64,000 nucleotides of DNA from Anaeroglomus sp964630775 (lineage in GTDB: Bacteria; Planctomycetota; Phycisphaerae; Sedimentisphaerales; Anaerohalosphaeraceae), in assembly GCA_964630775.1 (NCBI GenBank), contig CAZVYY010000020.1, positions 1 to 64,000 on the forward strand, read 5' to 3'. Position numbers and translations under genes: made by a program. Shown one piece after another: positions 52,120 to 60,553 of this stretch; positions within the stretch are counted from its first letter, which is position 1, and every line of letters begins with the position of its first letter. The notes below the pieces were generated by a model. The model was not told the DNA's origin, made no database searches, and worked only from the letters and a program-made list of their open reading frames with translations.

Positions 52120-55100
52120 TATTGACCTCCCACGGTTAAATTAAGTATATTCGCATATTCTGGATTAGGCATCAGGTATTGTATGTTTAAAGGTGCATCT
52201 CCCCATGAACCCGCTTCAGGAGAAGATATGGCAAAATTGAGAGCTTGATAAACGGAATAGTTCCGTATATTTTTCCAGAACGCTGCAACAAATTCCGGAT
52301 ACCCTGAACCGGTTACCTTGCCAGCATTTACCCAGCCAATAAATACTTGATTGTTATTGGCGTAACTACTTTGTGAATATATGCCAAAAGTTCTTGCCAG
52401 CATGTCAGACTGGGCACTTTTGCACCCATCAAAAAATACTATCTTGAGTTTTCCTGAATTATAAAGCCCCCAATCCCATGCACTATTACCGTTTTGAGAT
52501 ATAGCAGGACTTGGAATGTCATCATCACTTGTATCATTTGGAGTATTTCTTCCAAGTCGCCAATACACTTTTTCATAATCCGATGTATACCAATGGTCAG
52601 ATACCCCGGTATCATGTAACTGAAATACACTATAAGCTCTTCCGCCTGATAAAGTCACAGTATTTGCATGAGTTAAAATATACACATAATTCACATTCGG
52701 CAAGTTGAGCCCCCTCCGAACATTGACAGTGTTGGCATTCATATGATAAAGAGTCAATGTTGGAAGATTTTTCATCTGAAACGTTTTATAAATCTCCCGA
52801 ATTGCTGATAATCTCGCATTGACCAAGTCTGGATATGGAAGAATAAGCAGTGCTCTCCGTTGTGTAAAATTACAATAGTTTGGATCATTCGGATCAGGTA
52901 TTACAAGAGGTTTACCAATAACATCTATCCATTCTGGAGTTCCGGCCTCAGGATATTTTATCACTTGAACGGCCGCAACCATACCCGTAGTGATCAAATC
53001 TGTAGAAACAGAAAAACCAAAACCACCAGACGATATGCTCCCGCCATCCCAAAGAACCTGATCCGTAGCCAAATCCATAAGCAAAATATTAGGCTCGGTC
53101 TCACCTTGCCAAAAACCGGAAATAAATGACTCATATCCACCTAATGTATTCAACATATAATAAACATTATTATCAATAGAAAAATATTGGGGACACGATA
53201 GCGTAACATTGTTCGGTTCATCATAGCTGATCACCTGGAATAAATGCCTTCCATTCCCATATTGATTAGTCGGCAGGGTTAGCGTATAACCATCACCATG
53301 ATCTTCAAATTTTCCAATCAAATCGTTCCCAATTTTCAAGTATATATCGTGTGAATTTTCAACATATCCATTCAATTTAATTTCTACCGATCCGGACAGA
53401 TTATCCCCTGTGTCTTGTGGGATAATTGTAAAATCGGGGTGAGCCGGAATCTCAGAAAATCGTCCATAATTATTCGCTAACATCACAAAATCAGACATGT
53501 CGACAATTCCATCCCAGTTGAAATCACTTTTATATGAGATACTGTTTGGGTCTATATGAAAGAGATTTGGATCACCCGGCCATTTTTGAACACGCGTTAC
53601 TGCCAACCAACCAGAAGTAAACATTAATAAATCATGCTCATTCGTCCACCCATCGCGATTCAAGTCTGTCGATCGATAGGTTTGATTCGTATTAGGCACA
53701 GAATGCGTATAGTGCACTCCTAAATCCGCAGCTTTTTCATCTGGATAAAACTGTATCGAAGTAGTTGTCCCAATTATAAATGGCAATTCAGAGATCGTTC
53801 CCAAACCTGCATCTACAAAGACAGAATCGCTCTTTAGAAATAATTGACGATAATCTTTGACATCTGCATATGGGTTAACATAAGTCCAAACAGGTTGAAT
53901 AAATTCCATCAGAATATTAACTTCTTGCTGATTCGCTCCTAAGCCTGGATGTACCACGGCCATTTTTATTGCTCCATCATAAAATCCATAAGCGGTTATT
54001 TCGCTCATCGTTGTAATATTGTTTACACAATAGACTTCCGGAGCTACCGTGTTGGGGTCATGATGATTTATGACTGGCACTATCACATTAGGATCGTTTG
54101 GATCATGTGTATATGCCATACAGCGGGGACAAGAATGTCCATGAACAATAATGCCTGCACCACCATCATGTATAGTATTGTGAGCAATCATTACAGAACA
54201 AGGTAATGTTACACTATTTGCATCCGCGGGGTCGGTAAACACCTCAATTCCTGCATCGGGATCGGCGGGACTCTCACCATAAAGGCCAAAATACCATATC
54301 TGATTATTCACAATTTGATGATTAAAATGCCCTCTTGATATGATTGGTTTTCTGCATGTAAAAAAGAAGTTTCCAAGGATAGGATAGTTCAGTTCTCTTT
54401 GAACTTCTATGCCAACCCAGCAACCCTCAATATACAAATTATTCAATCTGCATTCCGCAGAAGCAGTCTCTTCGACAAGAATTGCGCCTGGATACCCGGT
54501 AAACTCCCCTAAAATATCTGATATCATAAAAACAGGGAGCACTGGATTTTTTGTATTCGGATAATCTGGATTGGCCTCCGATAATTCACCATATAAACCC
54601 GTTTTCAAAAAAGCTCCATTGCGATAAACAAGCTGTCCTTCCTCTCCAAAAACGACAATTGTCCCAGGTAAAATAATATGTTGTACACCGACCCCTTCAA
54701 ATACCACAGGCTGTGTTATTCTGTAAATATGATTGGGGTCCCAAATTACGCTTTGGGTTATTGGAGACTCAACATATACTTCAGGAAGTGGATTAATGTT
54801 ATTATTGTTCTGCTGATTAGGATCGATAGGCTGATTTGGATCTTCTGATGCCAGAAAAATAACTGATTCATAGACTGCTTGCTTTTTTTCGTTTTCAATT
54901 ATTTCATCAAATGCGTTAGGATCTGAAAAAGCAAGTGCCAAAAGGTCTTCTACAGTCAATTCCACAATATTGGGGTCAGATGCTATATCATTTGGGTCGA
55001 GGGAAGCCAAAGCTTCAGAAGAGAGGCGACAATACGATTCAGCTATCAATCTCAGAAGGCAATAAACTAATGCATCTTTAGAATCATCCGAGTTTTCCAG

Positions 55101-55613
55101 ATCACATATTTGATTGGGATCCGTGGGCATCTGGTAATCTTCTCCACACACTTCTTTTAGCATTTGCCATAACGTATCAAGCTCGGATTCGGGAGAAGTA
55201 GATTCTTGCTGCCTCTTATCAAAATATGTTTTAAAATAATTATTATCGCTTGTATTTAAAGACCATTGTCGCCATGCGCAATATAATTGGTCTCGTTGCT
55301 GACCGATTGGGTCAGGCGAAATTAGCCCTTGAGCAATAAGCCTTTCCTTCAATACTTGCCGTGTCTCATTAAGAAAATCAGGCGATTGCCAAGAGTTAAC
55401 CTCATTCTCATTGACCAAACTACATGAAGACAATTCTTCATTGTAAGCAATCTCACCCCAAGCCGGACATTCCCTGCTCTGTACCACCGGTAATATTTCT
55501 TTCGGAAATAAATCCCCTATAGAATCTCTCTGAATTGACAAAATACACAAAAATATCCACAGATAATAAAAAGAAGTTGATCTTTGCAGGAAACTAATTT
55601 TGATAGACGTCAT
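52119..55613 (-). CDS. Exported beta-helix/dockerin protein with putative caspase-fold C-terminus
   Basis: A 1164-residue exported protein. An N-terminal hydrophobic stretch (about 15-30) serves as signal. Residues about 60-265 are helical, about 285-545 resemble a parallel beta-helix (ILGNFFFTCRKPIISRGHF, MIAHNTIHDGGAGIIVHGH), and about 648-718 carry two dockerin-type calcium loops (DLNRDGWTNEHD, DFNWDGIVDMSD). After a beta domain, residues about 919-1150 show hydrophobic strands ending in ILTHA (His near 980) and IVFFDGCKSA (Cys near 1064), as in clan CD cysteine peptidases. It is unlike its neighbours in base composition. Peptidase activity is inferred. Confidence 0.65.
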   Translation of the reverse strand: MTSIKISFLQRSTSFYYLWIFLCILSIQRDSIGDLFPKEILPVVQSRECPAWGEIAYNEELSSCSLVNENEVNSWQSPDFLNETRQVLKERLIAQGLISPDPIGQQRDQLYCAWRQWSLNTSDNNYFKTYFDKRQQESTSPESELDTLWQMLKEVCGEDYQMPTDPNQICDLENSDDSKDALVYCLLRLIAESYCRLSSEALASLDPNDIASDPNIVELTVEDLLALAFSDPNAFDEIIENEKKQAVYESVIFLASEDPNQPIDPNQQNNNNINPLPEVYVESPITQSVIWDPNHIYRITQPVVFEGVGVQHIILPGTIVVFGEEGQLVYRNGAFLKTGLYGELSEANPDYPNTKNPVLPVFMISDILGEFTGYPGAILVEETASAECRLNNLYIEGCWVGIEVQRELNYPILGNFFFTCRKPIISRGHFNHQIVNNQIWYFGLYGESPADPDAGIEVFTDPADANSVTLPCSVMIAHNTIHDGGAGIIVHGHSCPRCMAYTHDPNDPNVIVPVINHHDPNTVAPEVYCVNNITTMSEITAYGFYDGAIKMAVVHPGLGANQQEVNILMEFIQPVWTYVNPYADVKDYRQLFLKSDSVFVDAGLGTISELPFIIGTTTSIQFYPDEKAADLGVHYTHSVPNTNQTYRSTDLNRDGWTNEHDLLMFTSGWLAVTRVQKWPGDPNLFHIDPNSISYKSDFNWDGIVDMSDFVMLANNYGRFSEIPAHPDFTIIPQDTGDNLSGSVEIKLNGYVENSHDIYLKIGNDLIGKFEDHGDGYTLTLPTNQYGNGRHLFQVISYDEPNNVTLSCPQYFSIDNNVYYMLNTLGGYESFISGFWQGETEPNILLMDLATDQVLWDGGSISSGGFGFSVSTDLITTGMVAAVQVIKYPEAGTPEWIDVIGKPLVIPDPNDPNYCNFTQRRALLILPYPDLVNARLSAIREIYKTFQMKNLPTLTLYHMNANTVNVRRGLNLPNVNYVYILTHANTVTLSGGRAYSVFQLHDTGVSDHWYTSDYEKVYWRLGRNTPNDTSDDDIPSPAISQNGNSAWDWGLYNSGKLKIVFFDGCKSAQSDMLARTFGIYSQSSYANNNQVFIGWVNAGKVTGSGYPEFVAAFWKNIRNYSVYQALNFAISSPEAGSWGDAPLNIQYLMPNPEYANILNLTVGGQ

Positions 55614-55882
55614 AGCTTGGCCCTTTTAAATAAATCACCGCATTTATTCCTCCTTCACATAAAGGAGGCACCACCAACACATGCTCAGTCAAGGCCCGCC
55701 AGAGCCAGAGAGGAACACGCAGGCAGTGCCCCAGTTGGGGCACTGAACTGACAATATCCTCTCATTTTTCAATTCAAAACTGGCGGTTTTGACTGATACT
55801 TTTAGTTCAGTAGTACTTTATCGAACTCAAATTATATTTTATTTAATACCACAGACAAATCAAGTCTGTTATATGAGTTTTT
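55614..55882 (-). promoter_or_regulatory. Structured leader of the beta-helix/dockerin gene
   Basis: The region holds a CAGTGCCCC/GGGGCACTG hairpin (55724-55745). Then the stem CCTCCTT/AAGGAGG (55649-55668) contains a perfect ribosome binding site, followed by the mini-frame ATG CGG TGA (55635-55643) ending 21 bases before the gene. No other gene is seen here. Confidence 0.5.
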
Positions 55883-56986
55883 TTATTTATTCTTTAAAAC
55901 AGGCATCTCGGCCGGCTCGAAGCAGATTCCTTTGTTCCGGCTGATAACCCGATAGCCTTTTTCCGTCACCAGCACATCGTCTTCCAGCCGAACGCCAATC
56001 TTGCCGGACACGTATGACCCCGGCTCCACGGTAATAATCTGTCCGGCCTCGAAAAACTCCTTCTTGGCCGTACCCGCAATACGGGGGTCTTCATGCACCA
56101 GCAGGCCCAGCCCATGCCCGGTGCCATGCCCATACACCGCAACCTTCGCATCGGCCAGTACTTTCCGACATGCCGCATCCACATCCGCCAGGCACACCCC
56201 CGGCTTAATCATATCAATGGCCGTCTGCTGAGCGGCCGCAACCGCATCATAGACTTTCCGATAATATGGAGAGGGTTTGCCGAAAACAAAGCACCGGGTA
56301 ATATCGCAGATGTACCCATCGTATTTGCAGCCGAAATCGATCAGAATCGTATCGTTTGTCTTGAGCTTGCGTTTGCCCGGCTGGTGATGGTTCCGCGAGG
56401 CATTCGGCCCAAAGCAGATAATCGTATCAAAGCCCGGCACCGCACCCAGCATCTTCATATTGAATTCCAGCGCCGCACACAGTTCCGCCTCGGTCATCCC
56501 CGCCTTCAGCAAAGGCAGCGTCTGCCGCAAAGCCAGCCAGGCAATCCGCGACGCCTTTTCGATGGCCCGGATTTCGTCTTCGGTCTTGATGGCCCGCAGT
56601 TTTTCCACAAACCCCCGCACCGGCACGATTTTCCGCTTGATGGCCTTTTTCACCACGCCCAGCATCGAAATCGCAGCACTGTCTTCAATCGCCACCGCCC
56701 GGATGCCTTTGGCCTGGGCGATAAAGTCCGCCGCCGCCGCCGTCAAAGCCCCCTTCCGCTCGAACACCTTGCACCCCACGCATTCCCCGCGGGCCTGCTC
56801 GGTATAGCGGCTGTCGGTAATCAAAATCGCCTTATCCGGCAGAATCAGCAGCCAACTGTCATGTCCGGTAAAACCGCTCAAATACCGCACATTTTCCACA
56901 GACATCACAATCATCGCCTGCACCTTGCTTTGCTTGCACTGCCGGCGAACCGCGTCAATTCGTGTTTTGGCCGTCTTCTGATCCAT
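55883..56986 (-). CDS. Xaa-Pro aminopeptidase, family M24
   Basis: A 367-residue peptidase of the pita-bread fold that cuts N-terminal Xaa-Pro or Xaa-Pro dipeptides. A creatinase-like N-terminal domain (about 1-135, YLSGFTGHDSWLL) precedes the catalytic part. Metal ligands are visible: Asp in IDFGCKYDGYICDITR, His in GHGTGHGLGLLVHEDP, Glu in VEPGSYV and Glu in RLEDDVLV. Length fits the short PepP/PepQ class. It has no operon partner in view. Confidence 0.92.
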   Translation of the reverse strand: MDQKTAKTRIDAVRRQCKQSKVQAMIVMSVENVRYLSGFTGHDSWLLILPDKAILITDSRYTEQARGECVGCKVFERKGALTAAAADFIAQAKGIRAVAIEDSAAISMLGVVKKAIKRKIVPVRGFVEKLRAIKTEDEIRAIEKASRIAWLALRQTLPLLKAGMTEAELCAALEFNMKMLGAVPGFDTIICFGPNASRNHHQPGKRKLKTNDTILIDFGCKYDGYICDITRCFVFGKPSPYYRKVYDAVAAAQQTAIDMIKPGVCLADVDAACRKVLADAKVAVYGHGTGHGLGLLVHEDPRIAGTAKKEFFEAGQIITVEPGSYVSGKIGVRLEDDVLVTEKGYRVISRNKGICFEPAEMPVLKNK

Positions 56987-57058
56987 ATTTTTTTCCCAAA
57001 TTCAATTGATTGGACTTAATATTTCCCGTTTCGTCGCGGCTAAGTACAGCAACTTCAA

Positions 57059-57103
57059 CCACTTGCTTCTTTTGCTCGCGGAATAATCATACCCGTTGGG
57101 TAT
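57059..57103. repeat. Dispersed repeat (CTCGCGGAAT family), copy 2
   Basis: CCACTTGCTTCTTTTGCTCG then CGGAATAATCATACCCG and TTGGGTAT; it matches 20656-20683 in its right half and, less well, 16550-16593 over its full length. An upstream CGTTTCGTCGCGGCTAA (57029) is also shared with 20538. Confidence 0.6.
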
Positions 57104-57351
57104 TTTTTTGCAGTCCGGCACCCACGCCGGCTTTTTATTATGTATGATTTACACGAAGGGAATCAAAAAAGAAATAAAATTATTCCGCCTCAGACGGCAA
57201 CACGCTTTTGAGGCAAAATGATTGAAAACTGAATACGGTCTCCTCCTCTCCTGTCTTTTCTGTGCATGGACGCTCTGACGGGGCTAATGTCCGCCGGGGG
57301 GTGGATGTTTGCCCCGTTCTTTTTTTGAACGGCAAAAAGGATCAGCAAAAT

Positions 57352-57401
57352 GTAGCCCAAGCCTCCGAGCTTGGGGTAAAATTCCATGCCGAAGGCATTC
57401 C
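57352..57401. repeat. Dispersed repeat (CCAAGCCTCCG...GAAGGCATTCC), copy 2
   Basis: Nearly identical to 49631-49681. It is placed in a gene-free region with other repeats. Confidence 0.75.
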
Positions 57402-57615
57402 TCGCCCTCCCCCACGCCCTGCAAGGGCAATATAAAACTCACCATCTTTAGCCCATTTCCTTTCCATCAGAACCAGTCATTCGGAAATTCCGAATAACTG
57501 AATAATGCCAGGAATTGCCCTATAGCATCTACATCGGCCGCGAAGCCGACGAAGCCACGATTCGCAACGTGGTATATTCTTAGAACACAAGAACTTAAGA
57601 ACCCATGAACCCAAG

Positions 57616-57719
57616 AATTGGGTTCGTTTGGCCGGACAACGTCCGGTTCCATGCCGCGAGAATTCACGGGGTAACGCAACTCGACATCGCCGCGATGGAC
57701 AAAATTGGGTTCGTTTGGC
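57616..57719. repeat. Pair of AATTGGGTTCGTTTGGC repeats
   Basis: AATTGGGTTCGTTTGGC occurs at 57616-57632 and again at 57703-57719, in the same direction, 87 bases apart. Translated on the other strand, the units read (A)NEPN or KRTQF. They border remnants of other sequence. Confidence 0.65.
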
Positions 57720-57754
57720 AAAATCCAGGTATACAAGGATGCAAGGATACACGT

Positions 57755-57904
57755 TCGAAATTCATTGATACTCTTCTTGTCGTTTGTTTAGGGTGGGAAG
57801 AAGAAGATATTAGACGTGAATTATCTTCTGATGGTTTAAGATTAGACTATTTGTTTTCCACCACAAGGCCAGTCCTAGCCATAGAGGCCAAAAAACACAA
57901 ATAG
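57755..57904 (+). pseudogene. Fragment of an HsdR-type PD-(D/E)xK nuclease domain
   Basis: The 50-residue fragment (FIDTLLVVCLGWEEEDIRRE, then LRLDYLF and VLAIEAKK) matches the N-terminal nuclease domain of type I restriction subunit R proteins: the catalytic Asp is in LDY and the ExK in EAK. The frame then stops. In front it is joined in frame to unrelated repeat sequence, so there is no proper start. It is a relic, not a working gene. Confidence 0.6.
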
Positions 57905-58150
57905 AACTCCCTGTCTTTAGCGGTACAAGGACATCTCCTGTCCGTCGCGACTTCGGACGCGGGGCTTTTCAATAGCCACTTTCTTGCCGCCAAAGACCAC
58001 ATGCCCCTCCTCTTTGCCCCAGCGATAGCCGGGGCGGTCGGCCTGATGGGCATAGCGCTGACCCACCAGTTGTTCCACTTCATCATCAATCAGAGTTTTC
58101 ATCATCAGAATCCCTGCCTGGGAGGCGGTCTGCTCAATGGCCGAGGCCAC
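57905..58150 (-). pseudogene. Fragment of an IS256/mutator-type transposase
   Basis: A 77-residue frame matching the N-terminal part of IS256-family transposases (ASAIEQTASQAGILMMKTLI, RYAHQADRPGYRWGKEEGHV, KVAIEKPRVR). It ends where the neighbouring nuclease fragment ends, and the catalytic DDE core is absent. Two stop codons lie just upstream of the GTG start. The insertion sequence is dead and probably deleted its own distal part. Confidence 0.8.
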
Positions 58151-58362
58151 ATTTTGACGCTATTACATTACCTTGACCGCAAGATTTTTCAACTAACTTT
58201 CAACGACAATCGGGACATATTCCTTGTCATGCGACTCAATAATATTTTTATCCTGTAAATCCTGTCTAAAAGAAATTTTATCGAAACAAATCCAATCCAT
58301 ACAACATCTGTAAGGCGTAGAATTGGCTGAACGGAAATGCGATAAATCTGGAGACGGAATCA
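58151..58362. repeat. Intergenic region with dispersed repeat, copy 2
   Basis: The stretch is A/T-rich and has no gene. At 58250-58271 ATCCTGTAAATCCTGTC with a following A run repeats the element seen at 579-600. A promoter for the GH92 gene is probably here, but none is convincing. Confidence 0.5.
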
Positions 58363-60486
58363 ATGAAATTGATTGCAGTGGGTTTAGTTTGCGTTGCGGG
58401 TGTCGTTGCCCAGGCGGAAAAGCGGGTTGTGGATTATGTTAATCCGTTTCTGGGCACGGCGACGCTATGGGATAGTAAGGATATCGGCTACACCCCGACG
58501 CATCGGACGTGGGGGGCGGAGGTCTTCCCGGGGGCGTCATTGCCCAATGCAATGGTGCAGCTTAGCCCCGTGACACAATTCGGCAGCGGGTCGGGGTATC
58601 AGTACGAAGACCCCACCATCCAGGCCTTTACCCACACCAGCAAGGGGCACTGGAACCTGTGCCACATCCCCCTGCTGCCGGCCACCGGCGAGTTCACACC
58701 CGACGACTACAGCTCGCCCTACAGCCACAAGAACGAGTCCGCCCGGCCGGGCTATTACCAGGTGTACCTGGAACGCTACGGCGTCAACGCGGAACTGACC
58801 ACGACCCTGCGGTGCGGATTCCATAAATACACCTTCAAACCCGGCCAGCCCAAAAAGCTCATCGCCGACCTGTCGATTGCCAATGAACGCGTCCGGCGGT
58901 GGGATATCGCCCAGGACGGCGACAACGTCTTTAAAGGCTTTCAGCAGACCGGCGAGCGGATGTACTTCTACGCAGTGAGCAGCCACAAAATCCAATCCAT
59001 CGAATCGATGACCAAGGGCCGCAAGACCATCTCCGTGGTGCACTTTGCGGATGCGGAGGGGGCGCTGGAGCTGCAGATCGGGTTTTCGTTTGTCAGCCTT
59101 GCCAACGCCAAAGACAACCTCGACAAAGAGATGCTGGGCAAGAGCTTCCAGCAGGTCCGCGACGAGGCGACGGCCACCTGGCAGCGGCTGCTGTCCAAAA
59201 TTCAGGTCACCGGCGGCACCGAACGCCAGCGGGGTCTGTTCTATTCGACGCTGTACCGGTCGTTCCTGTGGCCGGCGCTGCGGAGCGATGTCAACGGAGA
59301 GTTTACCGACCGTGACCGCAACGTGGTCAACAAGGGCTTCCGTTATTATACGGAACCGTCGCTGTGGGATGATTACCGCAATAAGCTGGTGCTGCTGGGG
59401 ATGCTGGCCCCGGATATATCCGTGGATGTGATTAAGTCGCTGATTGACCGGGGCGAGAAGACGGGCTTTATGCCGACGTTTTTCCATGGCGACCACGCGG
59501 CGCCGTATATTGCGGGGACGTATTTACGCGGGATACGCGGGTACGATGTCAAGAGCGCCTATAACCTGCTGCTGCGGAATGCGACCATCGAAGGCGGGAC
59601 CCGGCCGCATATCACCGAATACATGGAAAAGGGGTATATCTCCGAGCCGGATATTAAAAATCCCAATGTTGAGACCAAGGCCGCGGCGGGCGTGACCAAG
59701 ACGCTCGAATATGCGTATGATGATTATGCAGTGGCGCTGCTGGCCAAAGAACTGGGCGACACGGCCAATTACGAGATGCTGATGAAGCGCACCGGCAACT
59801 ATAAGAATATGTTCGATCCCGCAACGGGCCTGATGCGGGGGCGGCTGGCCAATGGCGAGTGGATCAAGGACTTTGACCCGACGTTTCCGTATTATGAATA
59901 CATGTACCGCGAGGCCAACGCGTGGCAGTCGTCGTTCTTTGCGCCGCATGACCCGCATGGGCTGATTGGGCTGTATCCGAGCAAAGAGGCGTTTGAGAAA
60001 AAACTGGATGAGCTGTTTTCGATTCCCTGGGGCGGCGTGGAGGCATATAACTTTTCGGTCTTTATCGGACAGTACTGTCACGGCAACCAGCCCGACCACG
60101 GGTTTCCGTATATGTACTACTTTGTGGACCGGCAGGACAAGGCCCAGGCAATTCTGAACAAGATTATGGATGAGTTTTATGATATGGGCAAAGAGAAGCT
60201 GGCGTATGCGGGGATGGATGATGCCGGCGAGATGTCGTCGTGGTATGTGTTTAACGCGATGGGGTTTTATCCGTTCTCGCCGGCGGATCCGGAGTATATC
60301 GTGAGCGTGCCGCTGTTCGATAAGGTCGTCATCGAGATGGGCGACAAGGTGAACTGGACAATAGTGCGGGACAAGCCCGGCAGCAGGATTGCGAAAATTA
60401 CATATAACGGCAAGACGTTGGACGGGTATTTTATCTCACATCAGGACCTGATGAAGGGCAAGACGCTGGTCATCAGCACCCAGTAG
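58363..60486 (+). CDS. Exported GH92 alpha-mannosidase
   Basis: A 707-residue enzyme with a signal peptide (about 1-20). The GH92 opening VNPFLGTA is followed by the N-terminal beta-sandwich (about 25-260) and the (alpha/alpha)6 barrel with FYSTLYRSFLWPAL, LWDDYRNKLVLLGMLAP and GNQPDHGFPYMYYFV. GMDDAGEMSSWYVFNAMGFYP (about 625-645) is a family signature and holds the acid residues. The family needs calcium and cleaves alpha-mannosides, such as N-glycans or mannans. A terminator follows. Confidence 0.94.
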   Translation: MKLIAVGLVCVAGVVAQAEKRVVDYVNPFLGTATLWDSKDIGYTPTHRTWGAEVFPGASLPNAMVQLSPVTQFGSGSGYQYEDPTIQAFTHTSKGHWNLCHIPLLPATGEFTPDDYSSPYSHKNESARPGYYQVYLERYGVNAELTTTLRCGFHKYTFKPGQPKKLIADLSIANERVRRWDIAQDGDNVFKGFQQTGERMYFYAVSSHKIQSIESMTKGRKTISVVHFADAEGALELQIGFSFVSLANAKDNLDKEMLGKSFQQVRDEATATWQRLLSKIQVTGGTERQRGLFYSTLYRSFLWPALRSDVNGEFTDRDRNVVNKGFRYYTEPSLWDDYRNKLVLLGMLAPDISVDVIKSLIDRGEKTGFMPTFFHGDHAAPYIAGTYLRGIRGYDVKSAYNLLLRNATIEGGTRPHITEYMEKGYISEPDIKNPNVETKAAAGVTKTLEYAYDDYAVALLAKELGDTANYEMLMKRTGNYKNMFDPATGLMRGRLANGEWIKDFDPTFPYYEYMYREANAWQSSFFAPHDPHGLIGLYPSKEAFEKKLDELFSIPWGGVEAYNFSVFIGQYCHGNQPDHGFPYMYYFVDRQDKAQAILNKIMDEFYDMGKEKLAYAGMDDAGEMSSWYVFNAMGFYPFSPADPEYIVSVPLFDKVVIEMGDKVNWTIVRDKPGSRIAKITYNGKTLDGYFISHQDLMKGKTLVISTQ

Positions 60487-60502
60487 TTGAGAACAGGCAA
60501 AT

Positions 60503-60538
60503 AAAAAGGGCGACTCACCGGTCGCCCTTATGTTTTTT
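60503..60538 (+). terminator. Bidirectional terminator between GH92 and PEP-CTERM genes
   Basis: AAGGGCGAC and GTCGCCCTT (60506-60529) form a perfect nine-base stem. On the plus strand ATGTTTTTTG follows; on the minus strand TTTTTATTTG follows. It ends both convergent genes. Confidence 0.85.
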
Positions 60539-60553
60539 GAATTATCGCACAGT

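Noticed and set aside
57190..57752. Several short minus-strand frames in the repeat field
   Set aside because: They are made of dispersed repeats (NEPN/KRTQF text) and lack ribosome binding sites.
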